The notes beneath the pieces are model-generated. The model worked only from the letters and a program-made list of their open reading frames with translations, had not been told where the DNA came from and searched no databases. Below are positions 10,843 through 22,287 of a stretch of 64,000 nt of DNA, in pieces (the first letter of the stretch is position 1; each line of letters begins with the position of its first letter). This stretch comes from Sorex araneus. Lineage: Eukaryota > Chordata > Mammalia > Eulipotyphla > Soricidae. Location of the stretch: positions 111,098,552-111,162,551 of the forward strand of contig NC_073313.1 in the NCBI RefSeq assembly GCF_027595985.1, in the 5' to 3' direction. Position numbers and translations under genes: made by a program.

Positions 10843-11944
10843 CCTTCTGGACATCCTCTTGAAATTCAGTAATTTAAAATATGTTGCAGGCAGAAAGCAG
10901 AGGGCTGTAGGTGCTAGTAATGTATGTTGGAGGAAACTTAGCTTACAACATGAAACCAGCCTAAAGGTATGAAGGCTTTTGACACAAAAGATCCATCCCT
11001 GGAGCCTGGAAAACCTTGGAGAGGCAGAATTCTAGGCTAGGTGCACAGAAGCTTCCTGAAAAGAGCAGTGGCCGGATTCCTGGAAGGAGGGGCTCCACTG
11101 CTGGAACAAAAGCCATGCAAAAGTTACTGAAAAAACTTCAAGCTATTGAAAAAACTTCAAGCTCTTCTCCTAGAAATGGATGGCATTGGGCAGTTTGGAA
11201 AAACTTATATAAACTTGGCAGAGGAAGGACGCACACTTGTTTGCTTCTCTTGAGATGTATATTTTAGGGCACACTTGCCTCCATCAACTTCTGAAACTGT
11301 CTTTTTTATCCTTGCTTTGCATTTTGGCATGCATCTGCCTGAGATATGTATTTTCTTACTTTAAGGCACATTTCCCCATTTCAGTGGCCCGCATATCCCT
11401 CCTTGGGATGTGTACTTTGCTTTATCCACTGCCCAGAAGCCCATATTCTCTTATGAACACTTAGATTTATCTACCACTCTCTTTTCCTACCTTTATTTTC
11501 CAAACAAACTTGTTTTACTTCACTCTTGACATTCTTCTCAGTGAGGGAAAAGTGACAGACCCAAGAAACCTGGATAAGATTGGGGACTGACTTTCCTTTT
11601 ATTACAAAGAGCAGTTCCTCGCTCCAGCGAGGCTCCTCAAGAATTTGGATGGCAGGGATTATTTCCCACACCATGCAGATCAAGTGGACCTCAGCACAGT
11701 ACAATGACTGCCTCATGAGGCTAGTAAGATGTGTGGTCTGTACCTTCCAGCATATTATCTCAGACTCTTATCAGTCCTAAATTTTTCAGGCACTTCTCCA
11801 GATAGGTAAAGAGGGAAGCAGTAGAGTCTTCTCTTGAGGCTCTTGCTTCTCTCCTCCCAACTTCACTAGGCCACCTGGAGAATTCTGCTGGTGCGAGTCT
11901 CATATTCCACCCACAAATGGCTCAAAATAAAAGCCTAGAAAACA
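10843..11944. other. No recognised gene; one short tandem duplication
   Basis: About 1.1 kb without clear repeats. AAAAAACTTCAAGCT occurs twice in tandem around 11130-11165. The open frames at 11016-11267, 11237-11464, 11471-11716 and 11580-11780 overlap on both strands and carry no domain I recognise. I do not call a gene. Confidence 0.35.
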
Positions 11945-13175
11945 ATCTATAGTGGCAAATTCTAGGACAGTCACATAAGAAAAACATATTTCAAACAAGG
12001 AAGGGTAATATAAAACACTATATGATTAAGGAATTAATATATCAAGAGGACATAACACCTATTGACATATATTTACCAAATGGAGAGAGATAAAAATTTA
12101 TAATGTAGGTACTACCAGACTTAAAGAGAAACATGAAGAGCAATAGTAGTAATAGATTTTATCACCCAATATGACCAATATGACAATTGAACCAGATAAA
12201 AGTAACAAGGAATCATTAGTCATATAATGATGAATTGAAATAGGCTTAATATTTACAAGGCTTCCCATCACAAGAAAACTAATAATATATTCTCCTGTGC
12301 ATACAGAACATTCTCTAGGATAGACCACATGCTGGGAGAAAAAAAACAAGTGTTAATAAAGAGAAGACTAAAACAATATCAAATATCTTTCAGATCAAAT
12401 GCTTTGAAGGTAGAAATCAAGCATGAAAATGCTTGGGAAAACACACATATTTGTAGATTAAATAGCATTCTACTGAATAACTCAGGTCAAGGAGGAAATA
12501 AAACAACTTCAGAAATAAACACGGAGACAGAGCTATTAGAACATATATAACACAACAAAAACTGTAATAAGAGGTTAAGTTCAAAGAAGTACAGGCTTAC
12601 ATGAAGAAACAATAGAAGGCTCCAAATTCAGTTAGTCTCACATCAGAAGGATCCAGAAAATGAAGGATAAATGAAACCCAAAATCCAGTAGCAGGAAGGA
12701 AATAATAAAAATTACACCTGGCACCACATGGCCCTCTGAGTGCTGTCAGTAGTGACCTTGGAGCACAAAGCTAGAAGTAGTCACAAACAGTGCTAGTATG
12801 GCCCCCAAATCAAAATAACAAAAAATAAAATGGAAACTGACAAATTAGAAATTAAAAATACAATACAGAAGCTCATAAAACCAAGGTCTGGCTCTTTTGA
12901 AGAAAGATTACCAAAATTTTAGACTCACAGAATTAAAAAAAGAAAAAAAATCCCTAATAAATAAGATCATGAATGAAAGGGGAAAATGTTACAATACATA
13001 ATATAATAACACACCGATAATATAAGACCTATTTGCACAGCTTTGTCACTAAGTTAAAGAATCTAGAAGAAATTAAAACATTTTCTAGAATCATACAATT
13101 TTCTAAGAATTGTGAGGAAATATAAAATTTGAATAGAACCAATTACAAGCATGAAAATTAAAAAAAGAATTTCCT
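11945..13175 (+). mobile_element. Old L1 ORF2 remnant, endonuclease to linker
   Basis: At about 12300-12500 the sense strand decays from L1 ORF2 endonuclease text. RSNALKVEIK matches the usual SDHxAVKLEI block carrying the catalytic His, which is lost here (SDH to RSN), and LNSILLNN matches the following WKLNNxLLN. At 12840-12960 KTRSGSFEERLPKF-like text matches the linker before the RT domain. Many stops and frameshifts are present, and a SINE piece interrupts it at about 12700-12826. Confidence 0.65.
12700..12826 (+). mobile_element. A-tailed SINE fragment, 3' half
   Basis: The pieces CACCTGGCACCACATGGCC, TGACCTTGGAGCACAAAGC and AGTATGGCCCCCAAATC, then an A-rich tail, give the 3' half of a sense SINE. 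The tRNA-like head is absent. Confidence 0.55.
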
Positions 13176-13352
13176 CGGGACCAGCAAGATAGTATAGGGT
13201 TAAGATACTTGCCTTACATCATGCTTACCTTAGCTTGATCCTGGCACACATACAATTCCCTCTGCACTTTCATGAGTAACTCCTGAGCACAGAGCCAGGA
13301 ATGACCCACAAACACTGCTGGGTATGACATACTCCCCAAATACAAACGATAT
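13176..13352 (+). mobile_element. A-tailed tRNA-derived SINE, old copy
   Basis: The sense landmarks are GGGACCAGCAAGATAGTATA, CTTGCCTTACATCATGC, GAGTAACTCCTGAGCACAG and GCTGGGTATGACATACTCCC. Head, B box region and body are all recognisable although diverged. Confidence 0.78.
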
Positions 13353-13434
13353 CTCCCAAGACAAAAGTTTAGTTCTTAATGGGTTTACTAGAAATTTCAG
13401 TCAATCTTCAAAAAAGACCTAATTTTTTTCACTT

Positions 13435-13925
13435 GTGAAGGATTTTATTTATATATAAATTTATTTATTGAATCATCATGAGGGCAGTTATGAAGCTTTC
13501 AAGTTTAAGTCTTGGTCATAATTGATGGAGCGACTGACCCTTCACCAGTGCACATTTTCCACCACCAAAACCCCCAGTATAGCCCCCATCTCACACCCTC
13601 CCCCTTCCTTTGTCATATGATTTCCACATTACTTTCTCTCTACTTTGATTACATTCAATATTTCAATACCAGACCCACCATTATTATTTGGGATTTTACC
13701 CCAACACTCAGATCTGCTGAAAAGGCAACATTTGACAATTTTTTACTATTGCTGATTATGAATGGCATATGATTATTAATAGTGGTTTTGGAGTTCTGGA
13801 ATTTTAATAAATAAATCTGGAGGAATTTTTGCTGAAAGCTGCTGGGTTCCGAGATTTGTATGTGAGTCTCTGGGATCATGGCCATTAAGCTGTTTGATCA
13901 GTAGCCAGATGCAAAAAGGACCTAT
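13435..13925 (-). mobile_element. L1-tailed non-autonomous element, mostly 3' end
   Basis: The plus strand carries the reverse of the L1-like 3' end (TTATTGAATCATCATGAGGG, CCAGTGCACATTTTCCACCA). It then has CTGCTGAAAAGGCAACATTTG and GAGTCTCTGGGATCATGGCC. The same order occurs at 49494-49900, so this is a 5'-truncated relative of that element with only the edge of the GC-rich module. Confidence 0.7.
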
Positions 13926-14068
13926 TGCCTATCCTTTTCAAGCTCTTCCAAATAAAAAAATGGAAAAGAGGGAATTCTTTCAGGTTCTATGGAGCAAACA
14001 GTAAACTTATACCAAAAGCAGTACATCACTAAAACTGAAAGTTTCAAACCAATGTTCCTGATGAACAT

Positions 14069-14501
14069 ACATAGTTGGAAATGATGGCTCTGGATAAGAA
14101 CTGAGTGCTGAAATTGGGTAATGGGATATTCATGCTACCCTTTCAGTACCTGTATTGCAAACTATAATGCCCAAAAGGAGGGAGGGAGGGAGGGAGGGAG
14201 GAGAGAAAAAAAGAAAGAGAGGGAGGGAGGGATAGAGGGAGGGAGAGAGGAAGGGAAAGGAAGGGAGGGAAGCAGGGAGGGAGGGAGGGAGGGAGGGAGG
14301 GAGGGAGGGAGGGAGGGAGGGAAGAAAAGTGCCTGCCATAGAGCATAGGAGCAGGCGGGGGTGGTGGTGATAGGAGGGAAACTGGGGACATTGGTGGTGG
14401 AAAATGTACTCTGGTGAAGGGACAGGTGTTGGAACATTGTAGAGCCCCATCATGAACAACGTTGTAACTGTGTATCTCATGGTGGTTCAATAAAAAATTC
14501 T
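14069..14501 (+). mobile_element. L1 3'UTR-only insertion nested in an older L1
   Basis: The sense L1 3'UTR (CTCTGGATAAGAACTGAGTG, TTGCAAACTATAATGCCC, CTCATGGTGGTTCAATAAAA) interrupts RT text. TGAACAT at 14062-14068 and 14502-14508 is a likely short TSD. A GGGA microsatellite has expanded inside it. Confidence 0.75.
14178..14323. repeat. (GGGA)n microsatellite
   Basis: About 146 bases of GGGA/GAGG units with AAAGAGA and GGAAA interruptions. They replace the usual AAAAGGGAGAGAGA purine run of the shrew L1 3'UTR, from which the repeat evidently expanded. The long Ser/Pro/Leu reading frames on the minus strand here are artefacts of the repeat. Confidence 0.95.
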
Positions 14502-14913
14502 TGAACATCTGCTAAGATCATACGTCGTGACCAAGTTAGATGTATTTTAGATATGCAAGGTGGCTTAAAATATACAGAATCAATGAATGCAGTATGCCAT
14601 GTTAATGAAAGGTAAGCTACAGGTCATGTGATTATATCAATAGGTGCTGCAAGAGCTTTTGAAAAGACTCAGCATATTTTTTATTTTTAAAAACTGTCAA
14701 AACTGGGATAGAAAGAACTTAGAGTAGTGTAGATAAGGCTATATAGAATAAATCCACTACTAACATATTTAATGGGGAAACTTTGAGAGATTTTCCTCTA
14801 TTATCAGGCACAATATAAAGATGTCTATTCTCATTACTTTCAACATAGCATTTGTTGTTATGTCCACAGTAATCTGGCAAGAAAAAGAAGTGAAAAATAT
14901 TAAAATTGGAAAA

Positions 14914-15081
14914 ACGGACTGGAGCGATAGTACAGTGGGTAGACATTTGCCTTTCACGTGCCCAACCCAGGTTAAATCCCCAGCATCCCATATGGTTTCA
15001 TTAGCACCACAGAAGTAATTCCTTAGTGCAGAGTCAGGAGTAACCTTGAGCAAAGCCTGTTGTGACCCAGAAAGCCAAAAG
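14914..15081 (+). mobile_element. A-tailed tRNA-derived SINE with TSD, nested in L1
   Basis: The sense strand reads CGGACTGGAGCGATAGTACA, CCCAGCATCCCATATGGTT and GCCTGTTGTGACCCAGAAAG. AAATTGGAAAA at 14903-14913 and 15082-15092 is an 11-bp TSD. L1 RT text resumes on the far side. Confidence 0.9.
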
Positions 15082-15870
15082 AAATTGGAAAAGAAAAAAA
15101 TAATTCATAATGTATTAAAAAGACCCTAAAATTTCCACCAAAACAGTTTTGAAATAATAAGCCCATGTAATAAGATGACAGGCTACAAAATAAATATATA
15201 AAAAATCAGTTGCATTTCTGTGTGCAAATAGTGAACTATATGAAAAGAAATGTAAAAAATAAATTCCGATTTCAAATGCATAAAAAACTGTATCTAAAGG
15301 AGGTAAAAAACATATCAGATACAATTAAACACTATAAAAGATAATGTGAACATTTCTCAAGAATATATCACCAAGCATTTTCACTCCTAGATATTTTTAA
15401 TAAGAACACTATTGCAGAGCTCTTCACAACAGGTAAGATAGGGAAGTAATCGAGAGCAAATGATGGATGAATGGATAAGGAAATTGTATATAAATAGAAT
15501 GGAATGTATTTCAGCTATAAGAAAGATAAAATCTTGCATTTTGCTACAATCTGAATGAAACTAGAATGTCATGTTAAGCGGAGCAAATTGGAAGAAGAAA
15601 GAAAAATATTGTATAATCTTAGTCATTTGGTTTGCATAAAGAAAAAAGAAAGGGAACAGTCAGTAGTTGACAAATAAACCTTTAGTCTCTGAGAGTGGAA
15701 CAGATTTTGCCAAGTTATTCAGGGGAATGGTCAGGAAGGGCCTACAGACAGTGTTATAGGGATATTTGCACTTTGATTTTGGGTGTGCTATGTCAACTTT
15801 GTACTACTAACACAGATAAGCATTCATGTTCCTGTAAACCCATATTATTTCAATAAAAATTTAAAAGGGA

Positions 15871-16588
15871 ATGAAAATCTGTGTCTCAACCTCTGAAAAT
15901 GAGCAACCAAAGTCTAAGTTGGAAGAAATAAATTTGATATAAGGAAAAATCAAGTGGAGCCAGGATACTTATCACTTGACAAATTTGTATTGTTCTGTAT
16001 TGGTTACAGTGTAAGCTGTAGTTAAGGAATGCAGTATGTACTTGTGAAAACAATTTTATTTTTAACATTTAGCACAGTATTGGTGCACATAGTAAGACTT
16101 TGATACATGTTTAATGAATTATTAATGCTCTTCACTTTTAAGGACCTATTCTTTTGGGCTGACTAAACACAGAAATAGAAAAAAATCGAATGAATATGTA
16201 GAATGAGAAGAGAAGGGCAGTTTGGTTATATTACTTTAGGGGGGGTCAGGATATATATCGAAAAGATGAATTTAGTTAATTTTTCTCTGAAGGCAAACTT
16301 TGTGCTTAATTTTATAAAAAAAAAGATGCTCCTGTGAATATACTTTGAAGTTTCTAATACCATTATTATACACACTGATTGAGTCAATATATATTTGTTC
16401 ATTCTGATCTGTGCCTTTGGTACTTGTAAAAGTTTAGAATAGGTGTACAGTATACATAGACTGGGATAAAGTTATTTTTTCTCCCATCCCTTATGTGACC
16501 TACTTTCATATTAAGCTTGTTTGTTACTAACTGTATTGACACAAAAAGGGAGTTTTTAATGCGTATATCAAAGTATACAAAGCACACT
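15871..16588. other. No recognised feature
   Basis: AT-rich and single-copy in appearance. It contains no SINE or L1 landmark and no plausible coding frame. Confidence 0.4.
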
Positions 16589-16602
16589 ATCACTAATTTA
16601 TT

Positions 16603-16786
16603 TATTTATTTTTTTGCTTTTTTTTGGGTCACACCTGGCTATACACAGGGGTTACTCCTGGCTCTGCACTCAGGAATTACCCCTGGCCATGCTAGGGGAC
16701 CATGTGGGATGCTGGGATTCAAACCCGGGTCAGCCACGTGCAAGGCAAACGCCTTACCCGCTGTGCTATTGCTCCAGCCCCCAACA
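16603..16786 (-). mobile_element. A-tailed tRNA-derived SINE with TSD, well preserved
   Basis: The reversed copy reads TTTTTTTGGGTCACACCTGG, CTCAGGAATTACCCCTGGCC, TCAAACCCGGGTCAGCC and TTGCTCCAGCCCC. ATCACTAATTTATT at 16589-16602 and 16787-16800 is a perfect 14-bp TSD. Confidence 0.95.
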
Positions 16787-16800
16787 ATCACTAATTTATT

Positions 16801-17744
16801 AAGGTGAACTCTTGTCATGAAAATGCAAAAGCAAACTATTCATAAGAGTATCCCACCAGATTAGTTTTTTCCCCTCTGCATTTCTGTAGTCAACTTCAGA
16901 TAAACTTCAACTTATACTTCATTTTGGGTTCACTGAAGCTTCTTAAAAAAGTGCTGTAAATAAATTATAAATGAATGTACTTTATAGAATAAAGGAGATA
17001 TTTGAATGACTAACTGGCATCAGTTAAAGAAAGAAAATTGTATCATAATCGTTATTTCTCTAGTAAACTTATTACCCTAAATACTGGCTTATGATGTATA
17101 TGGCATTCTGTAAAAAAAGAGATATTGAAAATGAATTTTTACAAGCATTGATTTGAAAAAATCCAAATTCTTGTTTCTTAAGTTTCTATTCTTTTTTAGT
17201 TTATTCTATTGTGTTTGGAATTGCATCTGCTTCTCACAGACACTTGCTATTAACTTTCTACAAGTTTTCCATATTTAGTGTTCAGTTCTAACTTTTGGGG
17301 CAAAGAGATAACTTTAATGTGCTGATAGCATGTTTTGCATGTGAAAGAGTCTGGTCCCAGGATATGGCCTCAAAACAAAATGATCAACATTAGTTTTGAG
17401 CCTGCCTCATGATTTCTACACCATCTGTGACACCTTCCTGGGTCCCTCAGACAGAAGCTCCCCCTCCCCCCCGCCGACAGCACTCTCGAACACAGGACAT
17501 GCCACCAAGAACCTAGAAAAATGATGCTGGACTTTACTGTCACTCAGATGCATCAAGTGACCAGCCCCCAAACTGCTCCGTGACTTCTGCACTTACCTGT
17601 ACTGAGGAAGGCCATCTCAAACCCCACCCAAACCCTAAATCTCACAGACTCATTAATGACCATGTAAAAATACCACTCCTAATCCCCTAAATTTCAAGTG
17701 TTCTTGGGTCTTATGTGTTTACTCAAGTATGTCTATTTCAGTAA
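16801..17744. other. Mostly no recognised feature; possible SINE head at 17296-17380
   Basis: CAAAGAGATAACTTTAATGT through GGTCCCAGGATATGGCCTC looks like a decayed sense SINE head. A C-rich patch at 17460-17480 (CCCCCTCCCCCCCGCCGAC) and the following 250 bases cannot be assigned. Confidence 0.35.
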
Positions 17745-18795
17745 AAGTTGGATGTATTAGATGCAGAACTGCATCACCAGTGACACTTCACAGAGGGAGA
17801 CAGGAAGATGGCCAGTAGACATGAAAAGATCCTCAGCATCACTTATCATCAGAGAAATTCAAATCAAGAGAACAATGAGATACCATATCACACTTGTAAG
17901 AATGACACATATCAAAAACAGTAGGAACAATTTGTGCTGGTAGGGATGTGGTGAACAAGGAGTTCTCATCCATGGCTGGTGGGAATGTAGTAAGGTACAC
18001 CCCCTGTAGAAAAAACTATGGAGAGATCTCAATGAACTTAGAATTCAACTCCTATATGACCCAGCAATTTCACTTTTGGGTATCTATTCCCAGGACATAA
18101 AAATACTCTCTCAAAAGGACATATTCACACTATTACTCATTGCTTCATTTAGTACAATAGTTAAGATATGGAATCAAGCTAGATGTCCAATGACAGATGA
18201 ATTGGATTTTGAAGATGTGGTACATATACACACTAGAATATGATGTAGATGCAAGGAGTGATCAAATAATGCAACTTGCTGCAACCTGGTTGGAACTGGA
18301 AGATATCATGTTGAGTGAAGTAAGGCAGAAGAAGAAAGCCAAACATGGACATTCTCACTCATGTGTGGTACTTAGACTACTGGTTGAGAAAATGTGTTGT
18401 AATAAAGCCGGAAGCCAAGATCACCCTTGACCTTGAGAGGAGAAGGTCAGAGAATGAAAGAAACAAAGAGGAGGGGGCAGAAGAGACCTGGAAGTAGTGG
18501 GTGAATAAGCATCAGGGCTTTAGTTACACTGGTGATATGCGTGAGTGACTCTATAGCCATATATCCAAAACACATACTCAACAAAACTGAAAACATGATA
18601 TCTAAGCTGCAAGCACTGAAATTTTGTAATGTGCCTGTCAAGTTGACAGGAAGGGATGGAGTAGGGTTGGGCTGGGGAAGGAATATGGTGGGGGAAATGT
18701 GATACTGAGGGTGGGATTGTTGTTGAAATATTACATGCCTAAACTGCAATTATCATCTATTACTTGGTATATCACAGTTCTTTAATAAAAAATCA
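17745..18795 (+). mobile_element. L1 3' end, older subfamily
   Basis: The sense strand reads as decayed ORF2 C-terminus: [20 protein letters not shown], then YHITLVRMTHIKN, then MWYIYTLEYDVDARSDQIMQ. A 3'UTR ends near TTTAATAAAAAATCAATAGC. The same subfamily is present at 54535-56375 ([20 protein letters not shown]), where the 3'UTR is alignable over hundreds of bases. Confidence 0.85.
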
Positions 18796-18863
18796 ATAGC
18801 ACTTTTACTCTTTATAAAGTTATGATATCTGTGTCCATTATGTAGCATGATTATGAAGTACAT

Positions 18864-19408
18864 CACGAATCACGAATCACAAAATCCCGTTGATCGTCGA
18901 TTTCTCGAGTGGGCTCAGTAACCTCTCCATTCATCCCATCCCTGAGATTTTAGATGCCTCTCTCCACTCTGCCCTACCAACGGTGCCCCACTGGAGGCTC
19001 TTTCAGGGTCAGGGGAATGAGATCCAGCTTGTTACTGGCTTTAGCATATGAATACACCATGGGAAGCTTTTCGAAACTGTCCCATGTGGGCAGGAAACTC
19101 TAAGTAGCTTGCTAGTTTCTCCCAGAGGGAGAAGTAGGTCACAAGCTTTGCGGCCATGTGCTTCTGGGCGCTTGCTTTTAAGTCTCTGGATGTTGGCCAT
19201 TGATGGGATTATACACACCTGGGTTCCTCTGCCAGTACCTTAATGCTTGAGGCCTGTCAGAACGTGTGGAGAGGGGCCTCGGGCATGGCTGTGGCTAGGT
19301 TCCGACCGCCGGGAGCTCTGCTCGGGGCGGGGAGGGAAGATGGAGCCCATCCCCTTCAAGGGGCCCCGGGGAAGACAGCCAGGTGTGGGGGCAAGAGACT
19401 CTTCATAA
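18864..19408 (-). mobile_element. Composite retroelement: GC-rich 5' module + RTE-tailed SINE body
   Basis: On the minus strand the element begins with a GC-rich module (GGCTGTCTTCCCC, CTCCCCGCCCCGAGCAG, CCATGCCCGAG, CCCTCTCCACAC). This is alignable to the 5' part of the L1-tailed element at 41606-42267. It then passes into the RTE-tailed SINE body (AGCAAGCTACTTAGAG, GGTGTATTCATATGCTAAAG, CCAGTAACAA). An extra block of about 100 bases follows (CTCATTCCCCTGACCCTGAA), then the RTE-derived end (ATGGAGAGGTTACTG, GATCAACGGGAT) and a GTGATTC repeat. TATGAAGTACAT at 18852-18863 and 19409-19420 is a perfect 12-bp TSD, so the whole 545 bases moved as one unit. No tRNA-like head is seen. Confidence 0.8.
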
Positions 19409-19616
19409 TATGAAGTACATATTATGTTGAATATGTCATTCTGTAACAGTACAAAATATATTTTTGTTATTTGAAAATAATACCATATAGACAGAAGTAG
19501 TTTAATGTGTTAGTAAAAGTATTCTCCAGTACTATCCAGAGACATGTTTTAAACATGCACAGGAGTTTTATGAGAATAATTGGAATGCAGAGAATGGGAC
19601 AAAGGTAGGGATTTTT

Positions 19617-21085
19617 TAAAATTATTTTTTATTAATGAATCACCGTGGGGGTACAGATACAGATTTACATACTTCTGTGCTTCTGTTTCAGTCATACACT
19701 GCTTGAATACCCATCTCTCCACCAGTACCAGTTCTCCTCCACTGATGACCCCAGCATCCCTCCCACCTGCCCATCCCATTTCCCCACCCCACTCTGCCTC
19801 TGTGTCAGGGCATTCCCTTTTGTTCTCCCTCTCCTTTTGGGTGTTGTGGTTTGCAATGGAGGTATTGGGTGGCCATCGTGTTCAATCTATAGTCTGCTTT
19901 CCACACTCCTCTCCCATCCTGAGCGGGTCCTCCCACCACACTTTACTTGGTGTTCCCTTCTCTATCTGAGCTGCATTTTCCCCCAGCATGTGAGGCCGGC
20001 TTCCAAGCCATGGAGCAAACCTGGTACTTACTTCTACTATTCTTGGGTGTTAGTTTCCCATTCTGTTGTTTTATATTCCGCAGATGAGCGCAATTCTTCT
20101 ATGTCTGTCTCTCTCTTTCTGACTCATTTCATGATACTTTACATGTTGATCCACTTATATGCAAAGTTCATTACTTCATCTTTTCTGACAGCTGCATAGT
20201 ATTCCATTATGTAGAAGTATCAAAGTTTCTTTAACCAGTCATCTTTTCTTGGGCACTTGGGTTTTTCCAGATTCTTGCTGTTGTAAGCAGTGCTGCGATG
20301 AACATATAAGTGCAGATGTGACTTTTACTATACCTTTTTGCCTCTCTGGGATATATGCCCAGAAGTGGTATTGCTGGGTCAAATGGAAGCTCAAGTTCTA
20401 ATTTTTTGAGAAGAGACCATATTGTTTTCCAAAAGGGCTGAACCAGTTGTTACTCCCACCAGCAGTGTAGAAGGGTCCCTTTTTCCCCACATCCATGCCA
20501 ACAGTGGTTGCTTCTATTCTTTTGGTTGTGTGCCAGTCTCTGTGGTGTTAGGTGGTATCTCATAGTTGTTTTTATCTGCATCTCCCTGATGATTAGTGAT
20601 TAAGAGCATTTTTTCATGTGACTTTTGGCCATTCGTATATCTTCCTTGAGAAAGTGTCTATTCATTTATCCGCCCCATTTTCTGATATGGTTGGATGTTT
20701 TCTTCTTGTGGAGTTCAACCAGTGCCTTATATACCCTTGATATCAACCCCTTATTAGATGGGTATTCGGGGAATATCCTTTCCCATTCTGTAGATTGCCT
20801 TTGTATTCTGGTCACCATATCTTTTGCGGTGCAGAAGCTTCTTAGTTTAATATAGTCCCATTTGTTGATCTCTGTTTCTACTAGATTGCTTAGTTCCGTG
20901 TCATCTTTGAAGATACCTTTAGCTTTGATATCGTTGAGGGTTTCGCCCACCTTGTCTTCAATGTACCTTATGGGTTGTGGTCTGATGTTGAGGTCTTTAA
21001 TCCATTTTGATCTGACCTTTGTGCATAGTGTTAGGTCAAGGTCTAAGCCCATTCTTCTGCATGTGGTTGACCAGTTATGCCAGAA
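19617..21085 (-). mobile_element. Antisense L1, 5'-truncated, with TSD
   Basis: On the minus strand it begins inside ORF2 (HNWSTTCRRMGLDLDLTLCT, then KVRSKWIKDLNIRPQPIRY and DKVGETLNDIKAKGIFKDD). It runs through the ORF2 C-terminus and the 3'UTR to an A-rich tail at the left. AAAGGTAGGGATTTTT (19601-19616) and AAAGGTAGAAATTTTT (21086-21101) are a TSD with two mismatches. A minus-strand frame of 172 codons survives in the ORF2 part. Long plus-strand frames here are antisense readings. Confidence 0.93.
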
Positions 21086-21860
21086 AAAGGTAGAAATTTT
21101 TACAAATATAAGAGTAAAACTGAAAGAGGAAGAAGAATGCCATGGGACAGAGTATAAGTAGAGGTATAATTGGAGAAAGTTCAAGGCTGAATTTGTAGAA
21201 ACCCCCCACTATCAAATTGGTGAAGAAAGTAGCAAAAGCAATAGATGAGGGGACAGAGAACTAGAACTAAAATACCTCCACAAAATGTAAGGGAGTAAAA
21301 AAATCCTTTAGAATTTAGGATTTTTAATTTAATTTAATTTATTTAATTTTTAATTAATTTATTTTTTTTGATTAGTGAGTCACCGTGAGGGTACAGTTAC
21401 AAATTTATCCATTTTCGTGCTTGTGTTTCCCTCATACAATGTTTAAGAGCCCATCCCTCCACCAGTGTCCATTCTCCACCACCAATGAACCCAGTATCTC
21501 TCCCACCCCCCAGTCCCATCCCCCCACCCACCCTGCCTCTGTGGCAGGGTATTCCATTTTGTTCTCTCTCTCCTTTTGGGTGTTGTGGTTTTCTATAGGG
21601 GTATTGAGTGGCCATCGTGTTCAGTCTCTAGTCTTCTTTCAGCACACATCTCCCTTCCCGCGTGGGATTTCCAACCACATTTACTTGGTTTTCCCTTCTC
21701 TATCCGGGCTGCCTTTCCCCCAGCATGTGAGGCCAACTTCCAAGCCATGGAGCCAACTTCCTGGTATTATATACTACTATTCTTGGGTGTTAGTCTCCTA
21801 CTCTGTAATTTTATATTCCACAGATGAGTGCAATCTTTCTATGTCTGCCCCTCTCTTTCT

Positions 21861-22120
<260 letters not shown>

Positions 22121-22287
22121 TTTTTTTGCTTTTTTGGGTCACACCTGGCTATGCACAGGGGTTACTCCTGGCTCTGCAATCAGGAATCACTCCTGGCGGT
22201 GCTCAGGTGACCATATGGAATCGAACCCGGGTTGGCCACATGCAAGGCAAATGCCCTACCCACTGTGCTATTGCTCCAGCCCCTCTT
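22121..22287 (-). mobile_element. A-tailed tRNA-derived SINE nested in L1
   Basis: The reversed copy reads TTTTTTGCTTTTTTGGGTCA, CTCCTGGCTCTGCAATCAGG, ATCGAACCCGGGTTGGCC and TTGCTCCAGCCCC. It has an internal deletion between CATATGG and AATCGAACC. With the microsatellite it interrupts the L1 3'UTR. CCTCTCTTTCT (21850-21860) and CCTCTCGTTCT (22288-22298) are a likely TSD. Confidence 0.92.

Larger units (their letters stand above)
13975..15870 (+). mobile_element. Old sense L1: RT fragment, internal deletion, 3' end
   Basis: RT-domain text is split by a later insertion: FKPMFLMNIH before it and IRRDQVRCILDMQGG after it correspond to SLMNIDAKIL...[11 protein letters not shown] of ORF2. RT text continues to about 15350, interrupted by a SINE. 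From 15360 the sequence jumps to the 3' end of L1 (GGATGAATGGATAAGGAAAT, AGCTATAAGAAAGATAAAAT) and ends TTTCAATAAAAATTTAAAA. The region between RT and 3' end is deleted. Confidence 0.7.

Noticed and set aside
14130..14508. Minus-strand frames rich in Leu/Pro/Ser
   Set aside because: Translation of the (GGGA)n microsatellite inside an L1 3'UTR.
19580..20199. Plus-strand frames of 129 and 184 codons
   Set aside because: They are antisense readings of the L1 3'UTR and ORF2 C-terminus at 19617-21085.
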